Source: Betaproteobacteria bacterium (GTDB taxonomy: Bacteria > Acidobacteriota > Terriglobia > Acidiferrales > UBA7541). Taken from it: a stretch of DNA of 64,000 nt. Below, one piece after another: positions 45,344-55,441 of this stretch. The notes beneath the pieces were generated by a model. That model saw only the letters and a list, made by a program, of their open reading frames with translations. It made no database searches and was not told the origin of the DNA. The translations under genes and the position numbers were made by a program. The DNA lies in assembly GCA_903970165.1 (NCBI GenBank), contig CAJCHZ010000006.1, positions 1 to 64,000 of the forward strand, written 5' to 3'. Numbering within the stretch: the first letter of the stretch is position 1; each line of letters opens with the position of its first letter.

Positions 45344-45763
45344 GGGTTTGGAGCCGATTCGTTGAGTTGTTTAGCGGTCTGCGTGGGCTTGATTTTTAGT
45401 GGCCTAAGATTCGAGATTGGCTTGATATTGGCGCGTTTTCGCTTCCTGTACCATTCCCCTTTGCTCTTACGGCAGTGCTGCTGAACCAAGACTGTCCCAC
45501 GGGTCAGTAGATTCTAGAATAAAGAGAGCGTACGTTGACCAAGGGATGGGAACCGTAACCGCGCCACTGAATGTCGCCGTACCAAACACCGACTGGGTGA
45601 AAGCAATTTATAATGGGGCGAGTTTGAAAATGTTCGCCAGGCTATGCCCTGCTTCCCGGCGCTTTGTTTCCTCTACTTCTCGCAGCGCGCGCGGAGATTC
45701 CCGCTTCCCGGGGTGTGTTAATCCTTACTCGACCCGAATGGGCCGGGGCGACGAGGTGAATTC
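45344..45763. other. Intergenic region between DUF2252 and TPR genes
   Basis: This 420-base gap has no convincing gene; a 73-codon frame from 45546 overlaps the next start and has no family features. TATAAT at 45609-45614 is a possible -10 hexamer for the TPR gene, but a clear -35 at 17 bases is absent. The SD GAGGTG is present just before 45764. Nothing else was recognised. Confidence 0.4.
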
Positions 45764-46228
45764 ATGATGGACACGGAAGCCTTCCGCGAATTCAAGACCG
45801 GGTTGACGCTGCTGAGGGATAACTACGCCGTAAAAGCGCTGCCACACATGCGGCGCGCGGTGGACCTCGACAGAAACAATCCGTATTACATGTCGTATCT
45901 GGGAGTAGTGCTGGCGCGATCGGAGCAGAAATGGGGCGAAGCCGAACGGCTGTGCGATACGGCCGTGCGCATGAAGCGCAATCAGGCACAGCTTTATCTG
46001 AACCTTGCCGAAGTTTATGCGACGGCGGGGCGGCGAGATGAAGCCGTGGAAGCCCTGCAATCTGGCTTGAAGTTTGCGAGGCGGGATGTGCGGCTTACCA
46101 TTGCGATGAACCGCCTCGTGGAGCGCAGGTCCCCCGTACTGGCGTTTCTGCCGCGGCAGAACCCGATCAATCGGCAGCTGGGAATGATTCGTCATAAGAC
46201 TTTGCGGATGTTCGGACAAGAATCCTAA
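45764..46228 (+). CDS. Tetratricopeptide repeat protein
   Basis: A 154-aa soluble protein built of about three TPRs: EFKTGLTLLRDNYAVKALPHMRRAVDLDRNN, PYYMSYLGVVLARSEQKWGEAERLCDTAVRMKRNQ and AQLYLNLAEVYATAGRRDEAVEALQSGLKFAR, followed by a basic tail (RQNPINRQLGMIRHKTLRMFG). No signal peptide. Such proteins serve as protein-protein adaptors; the partner is not evident. ATG with GAGGTG six bases upstream. A strong hairpin terminator follows. Confidence 0.82.
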   Translation: MMDTEAFREFKTGLTLLRDNYAVKALPHMRRAVDLDRNNPYYMSYLGVVLARSEQKWGEAERLCDTAVRMKRNQAQLYLNLAEVYATAGRRDEAVEALQSGLKFARRDVRLTIAMNRLVERRSPVLAFLPRQNPINRQLGMIRHKTLRMFGQES

Positions 46229-46253
46229 AAGTTTTCTCCACCCCCCAAAAGCA

Positions 46254-46290
46254 GGAAGGGGCGTATGGCTGAAAGCCATACGCCTCTTCT
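46254..46290. terminator. Bidirectional intrinsic terminator between TPR and PilZ genes
   Basis: GGCGTATGGCT (46260-46270), loop GAA, AGCCATACGCC (46274-46284) is an 11-bp perfect stem that extends outward with wobble pairs to about 46254 and 46290. T-rich TTCTTGTTT follows on the plus strand, and TTTTGG on the minus strand side. It separates convergent genes and can terminate both. Confidence 0.85.
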
Positions 46291-46379
46291 TGTTTCTGGA
46301 ATCGGTTTGCGCCTTGCAAGAGGGCGCGATGCATCAGCGATATATCCGGCCCTTGCAATTGTGCCGAGTGGGCGAGGGA

Positions 46380-46790
46380 TTATCTTCCGGTGGACCAGAT
46401 ATCTGGCGTATGCGCTTGCTGAACGCCCATAGCCATCAGGATTTTTAGCCCAATGCCAAACATTCCCGTCGATAGAGGGTCGCGGCGCACAACTTCGGCG
46501 AGATATTCGCGGTTCAAAGACATCGGATCGTTCGAATATGGAAGCGTTACAAAGAGCCGCATGCCAATTTCGTAAGACGGCTCGCTAGTCTGGTAATAAA
46601 CGCCGGTGCGGGAAACACTGAGCGTTCCGCGCATATCCTCAAAGTGTTCCTTCTCCGGATCGGAGGGGCGGATGCGCATGAGCTGAGTGATCTTGCAACG
46701 GCGGCTGCCACGACGTTCCGAGATTTTTGGTGCTGCTTTAGACGTACCTGTGCTGGGTGTATTTCCCATAACGCTGGGCTGGGTCTCCAT
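46380..46790 (-). CDS. PilZ-domain protein (c-di-GMP binding-like)
   Basis: A 136-aa single PilZ domain protein. The N-terminal RxxxR motif is in ERRGSRRCK and the second motif, usually (D/N)xSxxG, reads SVSRTGVYY, with one acidic position lost. The beta-barrel pattern continues (MRLFVTLPYSND, LAEVVRRDPLSTGMFGIGLKI). PilZ proteins transmit c-di-GMP signals to motility, polysaccharide or regulatory targets. The altered second motif lowers confidence that it binds the nucleotide. It diverges from the LuxR-type regulator gene. Confidence 0.83.
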   Translation of the reverse strand: METQPSVMGNTPSTGTSKAAPKISERRGSRRCKITQLMRIRPSDPEKEHFEDMRGTLSVSRTGVYYQTSEPSYEIGMRLFVTLPYSNDPMSLNREYLAEVVRRDPLSTGMFGIGLKILMAMGVQQAHTPDIWSTGR

Positions 46791-47171
46791 GGTGCCTTTG
46801 GCCTCTTCCTTACAAACTTCAAGTAAAGAGAGTGTAGGGCACGGGTAATGCCAAACCTATAGTAGAGACGTACCTCTTAAAAGATAGGACGCTCCCAACC
46901 AAATGATAGTACGGAAGTACTGCCAAGGGAATAAGTTCCGGAGTGAAGTAGAAAACGGGAACTGGTACCAATCTGAAACCAGCCGAAAGGAACGAGAATG
47001 GGGACAGAAGTCCCAACGTATAGGTACCACTAGGGTTAGACCGAAACGGAGGCGGAGATGGGAAATGGCTCATGCGGCTGCGAAATTGCACAGGTGACAG
47101 GCTACGCAGCCGGGCCGATCGGGGAAGACTTGATCGGAGGACACGGGAATGCTCTAAGGGGGCCTCCAACG
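46791..47171 (+). other. Long intergenic region with structured 5' leader candidate
   Basis: This 381-base gap lies between divergent PilZ and LuxR-type genes. The segment 46930-47140, read on the plus strand, is rich in complementary pairs: GTTCC...GGAAC and CTGGT...ACCAG near 46930-46980, GGGAC-AGAA-GTCCC (47001-47014), CGGCTGCG (47075-47082) with CGCAGCCG (47105-47112), and CCGATC (47115-47120) with GATCGG (47132-47137). No known riboswitch consensus was recognised. An in-frame ATG at 47058 with GGAGG upstream exists but would translate the hairpins into sequence without family features. Confidence 0.4.
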
Positions 47172-47960
47172 ATGAATACTGCTGTGCGCCGAAGTGGAGT
47201 GACAGCCGGAATGGGTCAACGCGGTGAAGTTTTCCGTGGAGAAGGCAAGAACAGTTACTTTGTTGGAGGGGAGAAACCATCGGCCGCAGCAGAGAAAAAA
47301 GCCGAAGCAAGACCGAGGGTTTATATTGCTGCGGAAAACCGTCTGCTTCGTGAAGCGCTCTCCCGCATGTTGATGAGGCGGGGCGAAACAGAAGTTGCGG
47401 GCTTGAACGCGACGGGGCCCTTCCGAGTCGAGGGATTAATTGAAGAGAAGGCGAACATCCTGCTGCTGACGTCCAGCGGGAGCCTGTCTGAAGATATTTT
47501 GGTGATCCGACGGGTGCGGCAGGCAGCCCCCGAGGTGCGGATGCTGCTGGTAGGGATGACGGAGGACGAGACGGAGTTCTTTCAGTATGTGCGCGCGGGA
47601 ATCAATGGGTATCTCCCGAGAGACGCTTCGGCAGAGGACGTACTGGACGCGATGAGGGCGGTGCAGGCGGGGGAGGCGGTTTGTTCCGGAGCGCTATGCG
47701 CTCTGCTGTTCCGGTTCTTCGAGCGGGAAGCGAGTTCCCTGCCCTCGGCTACGGTGCAGCTGAAACTTGGATTGACAAGACGGGAGCAGCAGATTGTGCC
47801 GCTGGTCGCACAAGGGCTGACGAATAAGGAAATTGCGAATCACTTCTGCCTGTCCGAGCAGACCATAAAAAACCACCTATACCGGATGAAGCACAAAATC
47901 GGCGCGGGGGACCGGTACGGGATTGTGCGCGCCTGCCGCACCCATGGGTTTCTGGTTTAG
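47172..47960 (+). CDS. LuxR/NarL-type transcription factor with degenerate receiver domain
   Basis: A 262-aa regulator. After a disordered N-terminus (1-45) a receiver-like domain spans about 49-165 (RPRVYIAAENRLLREALSRML...GYLPRDASAEDVLDAM). In NarL-type receivers the phospho-acceptor sits at ILLDLNMP; here the site reads ILLLTSSGS, so the Asp is Thr100, and the acidic pair becomes AAE. It should therefore not be phosphorylated in the normal way. The C-terminal HTH is intact (LTRREQQIVPLVAQGLTNKEIANHFCLSEQTIKNHLYRMKHKIG, about 197-240). ATG 47172 is chosen for its AAGGGGG upstream; ATG 47058 is an alternative. Confidence 0.85.
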   Translation: MNTAVRRSGVTAGMGQRGEVFRGEGKNSYFVGGEKPSAAAEKKAEARPRVYIAAENRLLREALSRMLMRRGETEVAGLNATGPFRVEGLIEEKANILLLTSSGSLSEDILVIRRVRQAAPEVRMLLVGMTEDETEFFQYVRAGINGYLPRDASAEDVLDAMRAVQAGEAVCSGALCALLFRFFEREASSLPSATVQLKLGLTRREQQIVPLVAQGLTNKEIANHFCLSEQTIKNHLYRMKHKIGAGDRYGIVRACRTHGFLV

Positions 47961-48133
47961 AGAATTCGCTGCCATCGAGAGTCCTGCTCTCTAGCGGTAG
48001 GCTGCGCTTTTCGCAGCTCGATACGTCGAAGGCGGGAACAAGGCTCGCACTCTCCAAATTGCTTTCCTGCCCTCAGGTGACTTACTTCACTGCTTTGTGC
48101 GATTCTCTTCCTCGGCGAACCTGAGGAAGGGCG

Positions 48134-49093
48134 ATGCTCAAGAAATTCAAAGAATTGTCCGAAAAAGAGATCCTGGCGCTGGCGATTTCGTCGGAAGAAG
48201 AAGATAGCCGTATTTTCGGCGAATTCGCGGATGCTTTGCGGGAGACTTATCCCGCTACCGCGCAGATGTTTGAGGAAATGCGCAGCGAAGAAGTGGTACA
48301 CCGAGACCGGTTGCTGGCGACGTTCCGCGAACGCTTTGGCGACCACATCCCGCTGATCCGGCGCGAGAACGTGAAAGGATTTTTGCAGCGGCGTCCGACC
48401 TGGCTGGTGCGTCCGCTGGGCGTGAACGTGGCGCGCAAACAAGCCAAAATCATGGAGATGGAGGCCGCGCGTTTTTACGCACGAGCCGTCGGCCGGGTTA
48501 CGGACGTTCCCACGCGTGAATTGTTAAATAAGCTGGCGGATGAGGAGCGAAAACACGAAGCAACGGCAGAGGGACTTGAAGAAAAACATTTGACGGAGCC
48601 GGCACGCGAGAAGGAGGACGAATCGCACCGGAAGCTGATCCTGCTGCAAATCATTCAGCCCGGGCTGGCGGGGCTGATGGATGGATCGGTTTCCACGCTG
48701 GCGCCGCTCTTTGCGGCGGCGTTTGCCACGCACAAAAGCTGGGACGCGTTTTTAGTGGGCCTGGCGGCATCCATCGGGGCGGGAATATCCATGGCGTTTT
48801 CCGAGGGGCTGTCAGACGACGGATCGCTGACCGGGCGGGGTTCGCCGTGGCTGCGCGGCTCGGTAACAGGTGCCATGACGACAGCCGGAGGAATCGGACA
48901 TACGCTGCCGTTCTTGATTGGAAATTTCCACATCGCCACGATTATCGCGATCGTGGTGGTCGGAATCGAGCTCGGCGTAATCAGCTACATCCGCCACAAA
49001 TACATGGATACACCTTTCCTGCAGGCGGCGTTTCAGGTGATTGTGGGCGGAGTGCTGGTGTTCTTCACTGGGTATCTGATCGGAAGCTCATAG
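48134..49093 (+). CDS. mbfA: Membrane-bound ferritin/VIT1 iron exporter (MbfA-like)
   Basis: A 319-aa fusion of a ferritin-like domain and a VIT1/CCC1 membrane domain, matching MbfA, which exports iron or manganese in alphaproteobacteria. The di-iron carboxylates are visible in SSEEEDSRIFGEFADAL, EEMRSEEVVHRDRLL, EMEAARFYARAV and LADEERKHEATAEGLE (about 17-157). From about residue 180 there are five hydrophobic helices, with GLMDGSVSTLAPLFAAAFATH and ISMAFSEGLSDDGSLTGRG typical of VIT1. ATG 48134 with GAGGAAGG upstream. Iron-regulated expression is known for MbfA via Irr, but no such site was identified here. Confidence 0.9.
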   Translation: MLKKFKELSEKEILALAISSEEEDSRIFGEFADALRETYPATAQMFEEMRSEEVVHRDRLLATFRERFGDHIPLIRRENVKGFLQRRPTWLVRPLGVNVARKQAKIMEMEAARFYARAVGRVTDVPTRELLNKLADEERKHEATAEGLEEKHLTEPAREKEDESHRKLILLQIIQPGLAGLMDGSVSTLAPLFAAAFATHKSWDAFLVGLAASIGAGISMAFSEGLSDDGSLTGRGSPWLRGSVTGAMTTAGGIGHTLPFLIGNFHIATIIAIVVVGIELGVISYIRHKYMDTPFLQAAFQVIVGGVLVFFTGYLIGSS

Positions 49094-49150
49094 CAGCCCG
49101 GTTCTTCCTGCTTTTGTAAAACTCTGAAAATTAATTTTTGAGTGACGGAA

Positions 49151-52100
49151 TTAGTCCGCCTCGGCATGCGCGGGGGCCGGCGAACGGCCATGCTTGCGGA
49201 CGCCTTGCAGCCAGGATTGCAGGCGATCCATGTAGATGTAAACGATGGGCGTGGTGAAGAGGGTGAGCATCTGGCTGACGATGAGGCCGCCTATGATGGT
49301 GATGCCGAGAGGGCGGCGGAGTTCGGAGCCGACGCCGTTGCCGAGGGCAAGAGGCAGGGCGCCGAATAGCGCGGCCATGGTGGTCATCAAGATGGGCCGG
49401 AAGCGCAGCAGACAGGCCTTATAGATGGCGTCCACAGGCTCTAGCTTCTCTTCGCGCTCGAGCTGCACAGCAAAATCAATCATAAGAATAGCGTTCTTCT
49501 TGACGATACCAATCAAAAGGATGACGCCGATCACCGCAATTACATTGAGATCGGAGCCTGCTACCCTGATGGCAAGAATGGCGCCAATGCCGGCGGAAGG
49601 AATGGTCGAGAGGATGGTGATGGGATGGATAAAGCTTTCATAGAGGATACCGAGAACAATGTAAACGGCAAGGATGGCGGTGATGATAAGAAAAAGCTGT
49701 GAGGAGAGCGAGTCTTTAAAGGCTTGCGCGGTTCCCTGGAAGGTGGCATGGACTGTCGAGGGCACGCCGATTTCGCGAGTGGCCTCTTCAATATGCTGCA
49801 CGGCGGGGCCAAGGGAGGCCTTGGGATCGAGATTGAAAGAAATGGTGATCGCCGGAAAGATGCCCTGATGGTTGACGGAAAGCGCCGTATTGGAAGGCTC
49901 GTAGTGAGAAAAGGCGCTGAGAGGCACGAGGTTGCCGGCCATCGCGGGCACGTAAATGGATTTGAGCGCTGCGGGATCCTGTTGCGCCGAGGGCATGACT
50001 TCCAGGATGACGTGGTATTGGTTAAGTCCTTTGTAAATTGTGGATACCTGGCGCTGGCCAAAGGCGTCGTTCAAGGTATTGTCAATGGCGTCCATGGTGA
50101 CGCCGAGGCGGCTCGCGGTGTCGCGGTCCACGACGAGCGAGCTTTCGAGACCATGCATTTGCTGATCGGAGTTGACGTCGCGCAGCTCGGGAATTTTGGC
50201 GATGCGCGCCTGAATAAGCGGCTCCCAATGGTTAAGGTCGTCAAGATTATCGGCTTGGAGAGTGTATTGGTATTGCGAGGCACTGGCGCGGCCGCCAACA
50301 GAAAGATCCTGGACAGCCTGTAGATATAGAACGGCGCCGGGAACCTTTGCTGTAGCTTTGCGGATGCGAGCGATCACTTCGTCAGCGCTGAGCTTGCGCT
50401 CGGCAAGAGGCTTGAGCCCGCAAAACATGCGGGCGGAGCTGCCGCCACTCGTGAAGGCGGTGACGGTATCGATCCCAGGATCCTTCAAAACAATATCCGA
50501 GAACTCGCGCGTCTTCTTAGCCATGGCTGCGAAAGACAAATCCTGGTCACCCTGAATCATGCCGACGATGCGGCCGGTGTCCTGTTGGGGAAAGAAACCG
50601 GTGTTCACATGCAAAAAGAGGTAAACACAGAGGACGGCGGTTAGAAACGTAAGTCCGAGGATAAGCAACTGGCGGCGAAGAACCCACTTGAGGGCCGCGT
50701 CGTAGATGCGAACAATCAGGTTAAAGGCGTTCTCGAAGAAATTGTAGATCCAATTGTGCTTTCCCGATTCATGCTTCAGGAAGCGCGCGCACATCATAGG
50801 CGTGGTGGTTAGAGAAACGAAAAGCGAGACGCCAATGGCCACGCTGAGAACCACGGCGAATTCACGGAACAACCGGCCGACGATGCCCGCCATCATCAGG
50901 ATGGGAATGAAGACGGCGACGAGCGAAGTACTCATCGAGAGCACGGTAAATCCAATTTCGCTGGAGCCTTTCAAAGCGGCCTCGTAGGGCTTCATACCGC
51001 TTTCGATGTGGCGTGTGATGTTCTCGATGACCACAATGGCGTCATCCACGACAAACCCCGTGCAGATGGTGAGGGCCATGAGGGAGAGGTTATCGAGGCT
51101 GTAATTACAGAGATACATGATTCCGAAGGTGCCAACGAGAGAGAGTGGGACGGCAACGCTAGGAATAATGGTGGCCCATGTATTCCTGAGAAAAGCGAAG
51201 ACCACAAGAATCACAAGAATGATGGAGATGATCAAAGTGATTTCGACGTCGTGCACGGAAGCGCGAATCGTGGTGCTGCGGTCGATGGCGACGCTCAGAT
51301 GGAGCGAAGGAGAAATCGAGGCGCGCAGAAGGGGAAGGATGGCGGTAATACGATCGACGGTCTCGATCATATTGGCGGCGGGCTGTCGAAAGATAGCCAG
51401 GAGCACGGCCCGCTTTCCGTTGGAAAGTCCCATGTTGTGAATGTCCGCCACCGAATCGTCGACTTGACTGATGTCCTGCAGCCGAACGGGAGCGCCAGTA
51501 TGGCCGGCGACAATGAGCGGTTGATACTCGAAAGCTTTGAAGAGCTGGTCGCTGTCGTTAACATCCCAGGTTTTCTGGCCGTTGGCCAAAGAGCCTTTGG
51601 CGAGGTTGGAATTGGCGGATTGCAGGGACGCGCGAACCGTGTCAAGAGCAATGCCATAGCTATTCAGCTGATAGGGATTCGCCTCCACGCGGACGGCGGG
51701 GCTTGCGCTGCCCCAGGTAAAAACCTGCCCGACGCCCTGCACCTGCGCGATTTTCTGAGCAAGGATGGAATCGGCGGCATCGTAAATCTGGGCTGGAGGA
51801 ATGTTGTCTGAGGTGAGAGACAGGATAAGGATCGGCGCATCGGCTGGATTGACTTTGCGATAGGTCGGCTGGCCCGGAAGGTCGGCTGGGAGCTGGCTGC
51901 GCGCGGCGTTGATGCTCGCCTGAACATCGCGGGCAGCGGCGTTGATATCGCGGTTCAGGTCAAATTGAAGGTTGATGTTGGTGGAACCTAGGCTGCTCGA
52001 AGATGTCATTTGCGTGACGCCAGCGATGCGGCCGAATTGACGCTCGAGCGGGGTGGCGACAGAGGAAGCCATGGTTTCCGGGCTGGCGCCGGGAAGGTTG

Positions 52101-52258
52101 GCGCCCACCGAAATAGTTGGGAAATCCACCTGCGGCAGAGGCGCCACTGGAAGCATGCGAAAAGCGACGACGCCCGAGAGAAAAATGGCAATCGTAATGA
52201 GCGACGTCGCGACCGGCCGGCGGATGAAGGGAGCGGAAAAATTTGCGTTGAAAGCCAT
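49151..52258 (-). CDS. mdtC: RND efflux permease, MdtC-like
   Basis: A 1035-aa HAE1-family inner-membrane pump. It begins NANFSAPFIRRPVATSLITIAIFLSGVVAFRMLPV, contains the proton-relay Asp pair in [19 protein letters not shown], and ends with LRRPLGITIIGGLIVSQMLTLFTTPIVYIYMDRL. It starts 3 bases after the stop of the upstream pump gene, so the two pumps are made from one transcript, as in MdtABC where MdtB and MdtC form a heterotrimer exporting bile salts and novobiocin-like drugs in E. coli. The B versus C identity is assigned by order only. Confidence 0.9.
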   Translation of the reverse strand: MAFNANFSAPFIRRPVATSLITIAIFLSGVVAFRMLPVAPLPQVDFPTISVGANLPGASPETMASSVATPLERQFGRIAGVTQMTSSSSLGSTNINLQFDLNRDINAAARDVQASINAARSQLPADLPGQPTYRKVNPADAPILILSLTSDNIPPAQIYDAADSILAQKIAQVQGVGQVFTWGSASPAVRVEANPYQLNSYGIALDTVRASLQSANSNLAKGSLANGQKTWDVNDSDQLFKAFEYQPLIVAGHTGAPVRLQDISQVDDSVADIHNMGLSNGKRAVLLAIFRQPAANMIETVDRITAILPLLRASISPSLHLSVAIDRSTTIRASVHDVEITLIISIILVILVVFAFLRNTWATIIPSVAVPLSLVGTFGIMYLCNYSLDNLSLMALTICTGFVVDDAIVVIENITRHIESGMKPYEAALKGSSEIGFTVLSMSTSLVAVFIPILMMAGIVGRLFREFAVVLSVAIGVSLFVSLTTTPMMCARFLKHESGKHNWIYNFFENAFNLIVRIYDAALKWVLRRQLLILGLTFLTAVLCVYLFLHVNTGFFPQQDTGRIVGMIQGDQDLSFAAMAKKTREFSDIVLKDPGIDTVTAFTSGGSSARMFCGLKPLAERKLSADEVIARIRKATAKVPGAVLYLQAVQDLSVGGRASASQYQYTLQADNLDDLNHWEPLIQARIAKIPELRDVNSDQQMHGLESSLVVDRDTASRLGVTMDAIDNTLNDAFGQRQVSTIYKGLNQYHVILEVMPSAQQDPAALKSIYVPAMAGNLVPLSAFSHYEPSNTALSVNHQGIFPAITISFNLDPKASLGPAVQHIEEATREIGVPSTVHATFQGTAQAFKDSLSSQLFLIITAILAVYIVLGILYESFIHPITILSTIPSAGIGAILAIRVAGSDLNVIAVIGVILLIGIVKKNAILMIDFAVQLEREEKLEPVDAIYKACLLRFRPILMTTMAALFGALPLALGNGVGSELRRPLGITIIGGLIVSQMLTLFTTPIVYIYMDRLQSWLQGVRKHGRSPAPAHAEAD

Positions 52259-52261
52259 GGA

Positions 52262-55200
52262 TTAGTCCCCGTGCGCCGGTTCTTCGACCGGGCCGCCGAC
52301 AGGAGCGTCGAAGCGATGCGCCAGCCAATCAAACGCGAGGTAAACGACTGGCGTGGTGTAAAGCGTCAGCAGTTGGCTCAAAAGAAGCCCGCCAACGATG
52401 GTAATGCCGAGAGGCTTGCGCAACTCCGAGCCGACGCCGCTGCCGATGGCAAGCGGCAAAGCGCCCAGCAGGGCGGCCATGGTCGTCATCATGATGGGGC
52501 GGAAACGAAGGAGGCAGGCTTCGTAGATCGCGTCCAGCGGGGCCTTCTTTTCCTGGCGCTCTGCTTCCAGGGCGAAGTCAATCATCATGATGGCGTTTTT
52601 CTTGACGATACCAATCAACAGGATGACGCCGATAAGCGATATAACGCTGAACTCCATGTGAAAAAGGAGCAGAGCAAGGATGGCACCGACGCCGGCGGAC
52701 GGAAGTGTGGACAGAATGGTGACCGGGTGAATGTAGCTTTCGTAAAGGACGCCAAGGACGATGTAAACGGTGATGAGCGCGGCGAGAATCAAAATGGGCT
52801 CGTTGGCGAGCGAGTTAAGAAAAGCAGCGGCAGTACCCTGGAAAGTAGCCTGGATGCTGGCAGGCATATTCAGCTCCTGCTTGGCTTTGTTAATGGCATC
52901 CACAGCGTCGCCGAGCGCTGCTCCGGGTGCAAGATTGAACGAGACGGTGACAACGGGAAACTGGCCCTGGTGATTGACAGCCAGTGTAGTAGCGCCGGGC
53001 TCAAAGCGCGTGAAGGCGCTGAGCGGGACCTGAGGGCTGGGCGCCGAAGTAATGTTCGCCGAGGCGGAAGACGTGATATTCACGGTGGCTCCGGAGGATA
53101 CCTGCTCCGAGGCAGAGGACTTAACGTAAAGGTGTTTCAGAGCGTCAGGATTCTGCTGGAACTGAGGATCGACTTCCAAAACGACGTGGTACTGATTCAG
53201 TTGAGTGAAGATAGTGGAGACTTGGCGCTGGCCGAAAGCGTCGTAGAGAGTGTTGTCAATATCTGCAGGGAGGACACCCAGACGCGAGGCCGAATCGCGG
53301 TCAATGGTGAGAGTGGCCAGGAGACCTTGATCGAGTTGATCACTGGCGACGTCGCGCACTGTTGGAATCGCCCTGAGCTTGTCCATGAATCGTGGCGTCC
53401 AAAGGGCCAGTTCCTTGGCGTCCACGTCTTCGAGACTGTATTGGAATTCGGTGCGGCTGACGCGGTCTTCGACGGTAAGGTCCTGAACGGGTTGCATGAA
53501 AAGGGAGATGCCATCGACCTTGGCCAATTCCGGCTGGAGGCGGCGAATGACGTCGGAAGCACTGGTCTTGCGCTGCGCGAGAGGCTTTAGATTGATTTGA
53601 ATGCGTCCGGTGTTGAGCGTGGTGTTCGTTCCATCTATACCGATGAAAGAAGAGAGGCTTTCGACGGCGGGATCCTTGAGGATGACATCGGCTAAGGCTT
53701 GCTGGTGCTGGGCCATGGAGGCGAAGGAAATGTTTTGAGCGCCTTCGGAGACGCCGAGGATGACGCCGGTATCCTGGACGGGAAAGAAGCCCTTGGGCAC
53801 ATAAATGTACAGCAGGATGGTGCCGACAAGAGTGCCGATGGTGACGAGAAGCGTGATTTTGCGGTATTGCAGGACAAATTTCAGGGTCCTGCCGTAGAAC
53901 GCGATAATGGAATTAAAAGCGTCTTCGGATTTTTTGTAGAACCAGCCTTGATCTGATTCTTTTACATGGCGAATCAGTTTGGCGCACATCATGGGCGTCA
54001 ACGTAAGGGAAACGAAAGCGGAAATGATGATGGTGATGGCCAGAGTGATGGCGAATTCGCGGAAGAGCCGGCCAACGATGTCGGCCATGAAAAGAAGAGG
54101 AATGAGCACGGCGATGAGCGAAACCGTAAGGGAAATAATGGTGAACCCGATCTGGTCGGCTCCCTTCAGGGCGGCTTCGAGCGGGGCTTCGCCTTCCTCA
54201 ATGTAGCGGGCGATGTTTTCAATCATGACGATGGCGTCGTCTACGACGAAACCGGTCGAGATGGTTAGCGCCATGAGGGAAAGATTGTTGAGGCTATAGC
54301 CCAAGAGATACATCACGCCAAAGGTGCCGACAATCGAGAGTGGTACGGCCAGAGCGGGAATGACGGTAGCCCGCAAGTTGCGAAGGAAAAGAAAGATGAC
54401 CATCACTACGAGGCCGATGGTGAGTATCAGCGTGAACTCGACGTCTTCCACGGAGGCGCGAATCGTCGAAGTACGATCGGTGAGAATGTCGATCTTCACG
54501 GAGGCTGGAAGGGCGGCCTGAAGCTGCGGAAGAAGTTTTTTCACGCGGTCGACGACCGCGATGATGTTCGCCCCAGGCTGGCGTTGAATATTCAGGAAGA
54601 CCGCGGGCGTGCCGTTGGCCCAGGCGGCCTGTTTTGAATTTTCCACGCCGTCGAGAACCGTGGCGACGTCCGAAAGGCGAACGGGAGAACCGTTGCGGTA
54701 GGCAATGATAATCGGCTTGTAGCTATCGCTGGAGATGAGCTGGTCGTTTGCGCCAATGGTGTAAGCCTGATGGGCGCCATCGAAGGTACCTTTGGCCTGG
54801 TCCACATTGGCGGCGCCAAGAGCGGTGCGCAAATCCTCCAAACTAAGCCCATAAGAAGCGAGTTGCGTGGGATTGGCCTGAACGCGCACGGCAGGACGCT
54901 GGCCGCCGCTTATGCTCACCAGACCCACCCCGCTGAGCTGCGAAAGCTTTTGAGCCAGCGTGGTGTCCGTGAGGTCTTCCACTTTGGACAGCGCCAGCGA
55001 GTTGGAGCTGAGAGAAAGTGTAAGAATCGGCGCGTCCGCCGGATTGATCTTGTTGTAGATGGGCGGATTTGGAAGCCCCTGCGGGAGGAGGTTGGAGGCG
55101 CCATTGATGGACGCCTGTACTTCCTGCTCGGCAATGTCAATGTTGAGGTCGAGGTCGAATTGCAGTGTGATGGTGGAGCTGCCGAAGGAACTACTGGAAG

Positions 55201-55441
55201 TCATCTGGCTGAGGCCGGGAATCTGGCCAAACTGGCGCTCCAGGGGAGCAGTCACTGACGAAGCCATCACGTCCGGACTGGCTCCCGGATAAAACGTCTG
55301 AATCTGAATGGTCGGGTAATCCACCTGCGGAAGCGCCGAAACGGGCAACTGGCGGTAAGCCACGAAGCCCACCAGCAGCACGCCAATCATCAAGAGTGTC
55401 GTGGCGACAGGCCGCAGAATGAACGGCCGGGAAGGACTCAT
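52262..55441 (-). CDS. mdtB: RND efflux permease, MdtB-like
   Basis: A 1059-aa HAE1-family pump. N-terminus [46 protein letters not shown]4 [19 protein letters not shown], and C-terminal [35 protein letters not shown] short extra Ser/Ala-rich stretch ([19 protein letters not shown]) within the second periplasmic loop is longer than in the paralogue. Its ATG overlaps the end of the adaptor gene by 4 bases (ATGA), showing translational coupling. It pairs with the downstream pump gene. Confidence 0.92.
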   Translation of the reverse strand: MSPSRPFILRPVATTLLMIGVLLVGFVAYRQLPVSALPQVDYPTIQIQTFYPGASPDVMASSVTAPLERQFGQIPGLSQMTSSSSFGSSTITLQFDLDLNIDIAEQEVQASINGASNLLPQGLPNPPIYNKINPADAPILTLSLSSNSLALSKVEDLTDTTLAQKLSQLSGVGLVSISGGQRPAVRVQANPTQLASYGLSLEDLRTALGAANVDQAKGTFDGAHQAYTIGANDQLISSDSYKPIIIAYRNGSPVRLSDVATVLDGVENSKQAAWANGTPAVFLNIQRQPGANIIAVVDRVKKLLPQLQAALPASVKIDILTDRTSTIRASVEDVEFTLILTIGLVVMVIFLFLRNLRATVIPALAVPLSIVGTFGVMYLLGYSLNNLSLMALTISTGFVVDDAIVMIENIARYIEEGEAPLEAALKGADQIGFTIISLTVSLIAVLIPLLFMADIVGRLFREFAITLAITIIISAFVSLTLTPMMCAKLIRHVKESDQGWFYKKSEDAFNSIIAFYGRTLKFVLQYRKITLLVTIGTLVGTILLYIYVPKGFFPVQDTGVILGVSEGAQNISFASMAQHQQALADVILKDPAVESLSSFIGIDGTNTTLNTGRIQINLKPLAQRKTSASDVIRRLQPELAKVDGISLFMQPVQDLTVEDRVSRTEFQYSLEDVDAKELALWTPRFMDKLRAIPTVRDVASDQLDQGLLATLTIDRDSASRLGVLPADIDNTLYDAFGQRQVSTIFTQLNQYHVVLEVDPQFQQNPDALKHLYVKSSASEQVSSGATVNITSSASANITSAPSPQVPLSAFTRFEPGATTLAVNHQGQFPVVTVSFNLAPGAALGDAVDAINKAKQELNMPASIQATFQGTAAAFLNSLANEPILILAALITVYIVLGVLYESYIHPVTILSTLPSAGVGAILALLLFHMEFSVISLIGVILLIGIVKKNAIMMIDFALEAERQEKKAPLDAIYEACLLRFRPIMMTTMAALLGALPLAIGSGVGSELRKPLGITIVGGLLLSQLLTLYTTPVVYLAFDWLAHRFDAPVGGPVEEPAHGD

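Noticed and set aside
47071..47137. c-di-GMP (GEMM) riboswitch near a PilZ gene
   Set aside because: GCACAGG occurs but the conserved GGGCAAACC, GACGCAAAGCC and tetraloop receptor elements are not present.
52010..53590. 526-codon plus-strand frame antisense to the RND pump genes
   Set aside because: It is a shadow of the highly conserved pump genes and is rich in Asp, Gly and Arg without domain structure.
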